Shown here one piece after another: positions 60,150-64,000 of a stretch of DNA of 64,000 nt. The stretch covers positions 83,363 to 147,362 of the forward strand of contig NZ_BMTY01000023.1 of NCBI RefSeq assembly GCF_014649915.1. Direction: 5' to 3'. The notes beneath the pieces were generated by a model, which did not search any database, was not told the origin of the DNA, and saw nothing but the letters and a program-made list of their open reading frames with translations. Made by a program: the position numbers and the translations under genes. How positions within the stretch are numbered: position 1 is the stretch's first letter; each line of letters opens with the position of its first letter. The stretch is from Streptomyces toxytricini. Its GTDB lineage: Bacteria; Actinomycetota; Actinomycetes; Streptomycetales; Streptomycetaceae.

Positions 60150-60170
60150 CCGCCCCCGGCTCCGGGGCGG
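60150..60170 (+). terminator. Hairpin after the peroxidase gene
   Basis: CCGCCCC (60150-60156) pairs with GGGGCGG (60164-60170) ten bases after the peroxidase stop codon, in a very GC-rich stretch. The opposite gene ends at 60235, so the hairpin may serve both directions. Confidence 0.45.
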
Positions 60171-60234
60171 TCGCCGGACCGGGCCGCCACACGACCCGTC
60201 ACGACCGCTCCCGGACCCCGGCGCAGGCCGGCGG

Positions 60235-60657
60235 CTACCCGAGGAACGACAACCGCACCTGCCGCTCCGGATTATCCTTGTTGGTGTCGACCAGGCAGAC
60301 CGACTGCCAGGTGCCCAGTTCCAGGCGGCCCGCCACGACGGGCAGGGTCGCGTGGGGCGGGACGAGGGCCGGGAGGACGTGGTCGCGGCCGTGGCCGGGG
60401 GAGCCGTGGCGGTGGCGCCAGCGGTCGTCGGCCGGCAGGAGGGTGCGGAGGGCGCCGAGGAGGTCGTCGTCGCTGCCGGAGCCCGTCTCGATCACGGCGA
60501 TGCCGGCGGTGGCGTGCGGGACGAACACGTTGAGGAGGCCGTCGCGGCCGGCTGCGACCTGGAAGAGGAAGCGCTCGCAGTGGAGGGTCAGATCGGTGAC
60601 GGTCTCGGTGCTGCCGGTCGTGAGGTCGAGGACACTGGTCGTGAATCGTTCGGACAT
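60235..60657 (-). CDS. YjbQ/UPF0047-family protein
   Basis: A 140-residue single-domain protein of the YjbQ family, some members of which have weak thiamine-phosphate synthase activity. The family marks are present: GLLNVFVPHATAGIAVIETGSG, a D/H-rich centre (DDRWRHRHGSPGHGRDHVLPAL) and LGTWQSVCLVDTN near the C terminus. The conserved His residues probably bind a metal. ATG 60657 gives the family length; an in-frame ATG lies at 60666. No Shine-Dalgarno site is obvious. Confidence 0.87.
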   Translation of the reverse strand: MSERFTTSVLDLTTGSTETVTDLTLHCERFLFQVAAGRDGLLNVFVPHATAGIAVIETGSGSDDDLLGALRTLLPADDRWRHRHGSPGHGRDHVLPALVPPHATLPVVAGRLELGTWQSVCLVDTNKDNPERQVRLSFLG

Positions 60658-60799
60658 GAGCACCATCGTCGCGCACGGCGCGGGTGCCGGGCCGTCTCGC
60701 GTACGACGCGCCCCGCAGTTTGGGCGATCATGGTCGGGGGTGCCGGGCGTGCAGTGGCCGGGCGGCCCGTCCGTACCTTCGGCTTCGAGGAAGACCGCC

Positions 60800-61372
60800 A
60801 TGCACGATCCGTCCCTGCCGTTCTCCGACACGGAGCCGCCGTTCAGCGGCGACAGCACGGCCGGCCCCTCCGGGCCCGTCGCGGACGACCGCTTCGGGCC
60901 CGTCGACGTACGCCTCGACGCCGATCGGGGGACGGTGGCCGTGGCGGGCGTGGCGCTGCCCGAGGTGCGGCTGGTCCGCGGCGACGGAGCCAAGCCGAAC
61001 CGGTACGCGCCGATCGGCACCCGCGACGGCGCCCGCCTCACCCTCACCGTGGGCGGCGGCCCGGCCGGCATCCGACCGGCCCGGGCCTGGATCCCCCGCC
61101 GCTCCTACCGCGTCGACGCCCGCGCCGGCGGCAGCCGCTACCGCCTGGTGCCCTGCTCGGCGACGGCCAGCAGGCTCCTGCGGGACGGCCGCCGCCTCGG
61201 GGAATTCACCTCCCGGGGCGACGGGTCGGTAGCCGCGGACTGGCTGCCCGGCGCCGACCCGCAGCCGCAGGACGCCGCCGTCGGCTACGCCCTCGCCGCC
61301 GCGTTCGGCACGGGCGGCAGGTCGCTCGGCGACCTGCTCGTCGACGTCGTCGACGCCCTGCTCCCGGGCTGA
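60800..61372 (+). CDS. Conserved hypothetical protein
   Basis: A 190-residue protein without signal peptide or membrane helix. It starts with an acidic, low-complexity stretch (about 1-30), followed by a beta-rich domain (PVDVRLDADRGTVAVAGVALPEVRL, RLTLTVGGGPAGI, SYRVDARAGGSRYRLVPCS) and a C-terminal helical part (VGYALAAAFGTGGRSLGDLLVDVVDALL). The strand pattern resembles tubby-like scramblase or lipid-binding barrels, but I cannot assign it. GAGGAAG lies before the ATG. Confidence 0.6.
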   Translation: MHDPSLPFSDTEPPFSGDSTAGPSGPVADDRFGPVDVRLDADRGTVAVAGVALPEVRLVRGDGAKPNRYAPIGTRDGARLTLTVGGGPAGIRPARAWIPRRSYRVDARAGGSRYRLVPCSATASRLLRDGRRLGEFTSRGDGSVAADWLPGADPQPQDAAVGYALAAAFGTGGRSLGDLLVDVVDALLPG

Positions 61373-61394
61373 GCCGCAGCGGCGGGGGAGGGGG

Positions 61395-62762
61395 CTACTT
61401 CGGGGCCTTCCAGAGCTGGCCCTTGCCGGTGTTCGCCGTGTACAGCTGGACGACGGTGCTGTTCGCGGTCGCGCCGCCCTTCACGTCGAGCACCTTGCCC
61501 GACGCGACGTGCACGATCTGCCCCTTGGCGTTCACCGACCAGCGCTGCGCGGCGGAGCCGTTGCAGTCCCACAGCTGGATCTTGTTGCCGTTGGCGGTGC
61601 CGTTGCGCGAGTTGTCCAGGCACTTGCCGAGCGCCCGGAACGTGCCGTCCTTGCCGAGGATCCAGGACTGCGCGACCGATCCGTTGCAGGTGTAGAGCTG
61701 GATCTGCGTACCGTTGGCCGCCTTGCCGCCCTTGACGTCGAGGCACTTCCCGGCGATGCCGGAGACCTTCCCCTGCGGGGACAGCACGGCGCCGGCGCCC
61801 GCAGCCAGCCTGCGGAAGCCCTGGACGTCGAACTGCTGCACGTACGTTCCGGCCCGCTTGTCCTGGTACGCGTACGCGGGCGAGCACATGACGGGGAACT
61901 GGCCGGAGTCGGTGCCCTTGGCGCAGTCGCTCCTCTCCATGCTGCGGTTGGCGTGCGTCAGGCCCAGGGTGTGGCCGATCTCGTGGCTGATGTGGTTGCG
62001 CATGTACGTCTCGCCCATGGCGGCGGTCGGCTTGCCCTGCGGGGTGAAGAACTCGCTGTCGATGTACGCGTGCCCGCTGGTCACCGTCTCCGGCACCGAG
62101 GAGCTCGTGAAGCCGCAGCTCAGGTTGGCCATGCCGGAACCGTCGCGGACGACCTTCCAGCCGGTGTTGCCCATGATGTCGCCGTCCGGCGGCAGGCAGG
62201 GGCGGTGCAGCACGCCCAGGATCACCTCGCCCTTCGGGCGCGAGTACTCCCAGCCCACCGGCTTGGTGTCGACCTTGACCGGCAGGTCCGTGATCCGCTG
62301 GAGGTCCGCCGCGGTGGCCTTGACGTACGGGCCCAGCCAGTCCGCGGACTTCTGGTCGTAGAACTTGATCGTGTAGCCGGTCGCCAGCCACTTCGTGGCC
62401 CCGCTCAGCTTCCACCCCTCGCCCTGCGGGGGAGCGGCGGCGGGCGCCGCCGCCCGGGCGGCCGCACCCCCGGCGGCCCCTGCGGAGCCGCCCGATCCGG
62501 CGGGCGCCGCGGTGTCGGCGTCGAGCTGCATGACGCCGTTGCGGAAGACCGTGTGGTCGGTGCGCGACGGGGCGGTGTCCGCCGCGTGCACGTCCGGCGC
62601 CGGCAGCGGCGCCGACTGCGCGGCCTGCGGGCCGTCGCCGCCGTCCTCCGTGCCGAAGGCATTGGAGGACACGATTCCTCCTGCAATGGCCGCCACGGCG
62701 CACGCGCCGACCACTGATATCCGATATCCGGCCTTGAATCCCAAGTCCCCGTTGCCTTTCAT
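61395..62762 (-). CDS. Secreted zinc metalloprotease with ricin-type lectin domain
   Basis: A 455-residue exported protease. Signal peptide about 1-35, a Gly/Ala-rich propeptide to about 115, a catalytic domain with the metzincin zinc site HEIGHTLGLTH (260-270) and a following Met-turn-like PVMCSP, then a ricin B-type beta-trefoil (about 328-455) with three repeats each containing CLD or VLD and Q-x-W (QSW, QRW, QLW). The lectin tail would target the protease to glycans. GGAG lies before ATG 62762. It is convergent with the hypothetical gene, 22 bases apart. Confidence 0.87.
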   Translation of the reverse strand: MKGNGDLGFKAGYRISVVGACAVAAIAGGIVSSNAFGTEDGGDGPQAAQSAPLPAPDVHAADTAPSRTDHTVFRNGVMQLDADTAAPAGSGGSAGAAGGAAARAAAPAAAPPQGEGWKLSGATKWLATGYTIKFYDQKSADWLGPYVKATAADLQRITDLPVKVDTKPVGWEYSRPKGEVILGVLHRPCLPPDGDIMGNTGWKVVRDGSGMANLSCGFTSSSVPETVTSGHAYIDSEFFTPQGKPTAAMGETYMRNHISHEIGHTLGLTHANRSMERSDCAKGTDSGQFPVMCSPAYAYQDKRAGTYVQQFDVQGFRRLAAGAGAVLSPQGKVSGIAGKCLDVKGGKAANGTQIQLYTCNGSVAQSWILGKDGTFRALGKCLDNSRNGTANGNKIQLWDCNGSAAQRWSVNAKGQIVHVASGKVLDVKGGATANSTVVQLYTANTGKGQLWKAPK

Positions 62763-62935
62763 CGTGTTTGCTCCCGTGCGGACGTGAACGGCACCCACGG
62801 GAGTCGAGAATCGAACAGATGATAGGGGAGGGGCGCGGGTCCGCCGCACGGCAGGGGGAGTTGACGGGGCATCGGCTCGCGCGTGCTCTACCCTCGCACC
62901 GACAGCCCGCACCCCACCTCCTTGGAGCAGGCAGG

Positions 62936-63343
62936 ATGGCCGCGTCACCCCAGAAGATCACCACGTTCCTGATGTTCGAGGGCCGGGCGGAGGAGGCGAT
63001 GGCCTTCTACACCTCGCTCTTCGACGACGCCGAGGTGCTCGACATCACCCGCTACGGCCCCGGCGAGCCCGGCCCGGAGGGCACCGTGCAGCACGCCACG
63101 TTCTCCCTCGCCGGCCAGCAGCTCATGTGCATCGACAGCCCTGCGAAGCACGACTTCGGGTTCACCCCGGCGATCTCCCTTTTCGTCCAGTGCGACAGCG
63201 AGGCCGAACTCGACCGCCTGTACGAAGCCCTCCTGGAGGGCGGCGCGGCGCTGATGCCGCTGGGCTCGTACGGCTTCAGCCCCAAGTTCGGCTGGGTGAG
63301 CGACCGCTTCGGCGTCTCCTGGCAGCTGAACCTCCCCGCGTAG
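62936..63343 (+). CDS. PhnB-like VOC-superfamily protein
   Basis: A 135-residue protein of the PhnB/DUF1338-like VOC group: ITTFLMFEGRAEEAMAFYTSLF, VQHATFSLAGQQLMCIDSP, and the C-terminal GWVSDRFGVSWQL block that typifies this group. Despite an old family name linking it to ubiquinone methyltransferase, no methyltransferase fold is present, and the function is unknown. GGAG and GCAGG lie before ATG 62936. It is divergent from the metalloprotease gene. Confidence 0.85.
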   Translation: MAASPQKITTFLMFEGRAEEAMAFYTSLFDDAEVLDITRYGPGEPGPEGTVQHATFSLAGQQLMCIDSPAKHDFGFTPAISLFVQCDSEAELDRLYEALLEGGAALMPLGSYGFSPKFGWVSDRFGVSWQLNLPA

Positions 63344-63350
63344 CGGCAGC

Positions 63351-63385
63351 TGCGCCGTGCGCCGTGCGCCGTGCGCCGTGCGCCC
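63351..63385. repeat. Heptamer tandem repeat TGCGCCG
   Basis: Four perfect copies of TGCGCCG (63351-63378) followed by a fifth with one change (TGCGCCC), then degenerate copies (ATGCGTCC, ATGCGCC). It begins eight bases after the stop of the VOC gene in the gap before the small secreted protein gene. The repeat number may vary between strains by slippage. Confidence 0.8.
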
Positions 63386-63504
63386 ATGCGTCCATGCGCC
63401 ATTCGGATGGGAGTCGCCGCGACGCGGACGGGTACCGCGACAGCGGACACGTGCGTCCCTACCGTCGGGGGCTGTTCCAGCTCACCGTCGAAAGGCGCAC
63501 CCGC

Positions 63505-63714
63505 ATGCGACCCGTCAGCTCCACCCTCGCCGCCCTGGCCACCCTCGCCGCCGGCGTCGTCGTCCTCGGCGGCGCGGGCACGGCGAGCGCCGACGTGACC
63601 GTGACCTTCCCGGAGGCCGTCTCCCACACCGTCGTGTTCGGCGACTGGCTGCAGATCGCCGGCGACGACGTATTCAACGCCGGACACGACAACATCGTGG
63701 GGTCCAACAACTGA
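63505..63714 (+). CDS. Small secreted protein
   Basis: A 69-residue protein with a signal peptide (about 1-29: MRPVSSTLAALATLAAGVVV, cleavage after TASA) and a mature part of only 40 residues without Cys (DVTVTFPEAVSHTVVFGDW, then a short tail ending SNN). No family recognised. AAAGG at 63491-63495 lies ten bases before the ATG. Codon use is typical of the window. Confidence 0.6.
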   Translation: MRPVSSTLAALATLAAGVVVLGGAGTASADVTVTFPEAVSHTVVFGDWLQIAGDDVFNAGHDNIVGSNN

Positions 63715-63737
63715 GCCGGTTGGCAACGGTTTCTCCG

Positions 63738-63763
63738 GGGGCGGGGCGGGGCGGGGCGGGGCG
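63738..63763 (+). repeat. GGGGC tandem repeat, potential G-quadruplex
   Basis: Five runs of four or more G separated by single C (G5 C then G4 C four times) just after the small secreted protein gene. Such runs on one strand can form a four-stranded structure and stall polymerase. Two partly matching 14-base direct repeats (63799-63812 and 63849-63862) follow. Confidence 0.7.
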
Positions 63764-63890
63764 TGGTGGGCGGGAGTCGGCCGGTGGGATCGGGCGGCGT
63801 CGGAAGTGCGACGGCGGGGGCGGGGTCGGCGGTAGCCGATCGGTCGGGGTCGGTAATGCGACTGGGGGTGTCCCGGGCAGTTGATGGTGT

Positions 63891-63996
63891 CCGGGGCGGG
63901 CCGGTCCCTCAAGGGCGCTCCCCTTCGGTCGCGTCGCTGCGCGATGGCCCTTGCGGGCCACCCTTGACCGACCGACCCGCCCCGGAGGCATTTTTT
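63891..63996 (+). terminator. Large stem-loop with T run, possible dispersed repeat
   Basis: A 16-base arm (63891-63906) pairs with 63970-63985 with one mismatch; a further seven pairs (63909-63915 with 63961-63967) extend it, and smaller hairpins sit inside (63946-63950 with 63955-63959). A run of six T follows at 63991-63996, which fits an intrinsic terminator on the plus strand. The 80-base span and nested stems are larger than usual, so it may be a mobile or dispersed repeat unit. Confidence 0.5.
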
Positions 63997-64000
63997 CTGC

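Noticed and set aside
1..64000. Insertion sequences, integrases, phage genes, toxin-antitoxin pairs or rRNA
   Set aside because: No protein with transposase, integrase, phage or toxin motifs and no rRNA sequence was recognised. Any acquisition of the polysaccharide locus left no visible mobile element.

Overview
The window is high-GC actinobacterial DNA and almost certainly Streptomyces. Codon third positions are strongly G/C, GTG and TTG starts are common, and the gene set is typical of the genus: a rodlin, a subtilisin-inhibitor-like protein, a WhiB-like (Wbl) factor, a SpoIIE-type phosphatase with sensor domains, a two-domain chitinase, a GlxA-like copper radical oxidase and many secreted proteins. 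Two genes carry the rare leucine codon TTA, which in Streptomyces is read by the developmentally controlled bldA tRNA. No rRNA, convincing tRNA, insertion sequence, phage gene or CRISPR array was seen.

Layout. 1-7.4 kb: lipid acyltransferase, roadblock-like protein, ArsR regulator with a palindromic site upstream, a secreted collagen-like protein, a GH18 chitinase and a GAF/PAS/PP2C phosphatase. 7.7-11.1 kb: a lipoprotein, a ricin-type lectin, an orphan LuxR-type response regulator and a rodlin, separated by strong hairpin terminators. 11.2-14.8 kb: a streptogramin B lyase (Vgb), an ABC-F ATPase and a divergent leaderless TetR gene, a plausible antibiotic-resistance unit. 14.9-20.0 kb: an MpaB-type oxygenase, NlpC/P60 hydrolase, TolB-like propeller protein, MFS transporter and glycosyltransferase.

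20.5-43.5 kb is the main accessory region, a Wzx/Wzy-type surface polysaccharide locus. The plus arm (20487-30128) encodes an oxidoreductase, SDR enzyme, two sugar aminotransferases, a NeuD-like acyltransferase, a large secreted DUF4082 protein and a glycosyltransferase, mostly coupled by 4-base start/stop overlaps. The centre has a Wzz-like protein and an unusual Wzz-Wzy fusion. The minus arm (43507-33976) has a WbpD-like acetyltransferase, a histidine-rich micro-ORF, a toroid-like protein, a WecG/TagA glycosyltransferase, UDP-sugar dehydrogenase, WecB epimerase, a third Wzz-like protein, a flippase, a beta-helix protein and a glycosyltransferase. Together they predict a repeat-unit glycan containing N-acetylated aminosugar uronic acids, exported by the flippase and polymerised outside. 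The priming phosphoglycosyltransferase is not in the window. The first gene of the plus arm has a TTA codon, so polymer production may be tied to development.

43.6-64 kb is mostly small enzyme and secreted-protein genes: phosphoesterase, M15 peptidase, cupin, VOC proteins, reductase, SSI-type protease inhibitor, SH3 protein, unknown membrane proteins, esterase, APH-like protein, a TTA-containing serine beta-lactamase/DD-peptidase, and a WblA-like factor. It then has a divergent pair, a GlxA-like oxidase and a DyP peroxidase with a four-repeat C-terminal domain, where one enzyme could make the peroxide the other uses. The window ends with a matrixin-like metalloprotease with a lectin tail, a VOC protein, a tiny secreted peptide and G-rich, strongly folded DNA. 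A recurring feature is the leaderless start: seven genes have a -10-like hexamer only 6-7 bases before the start codon.
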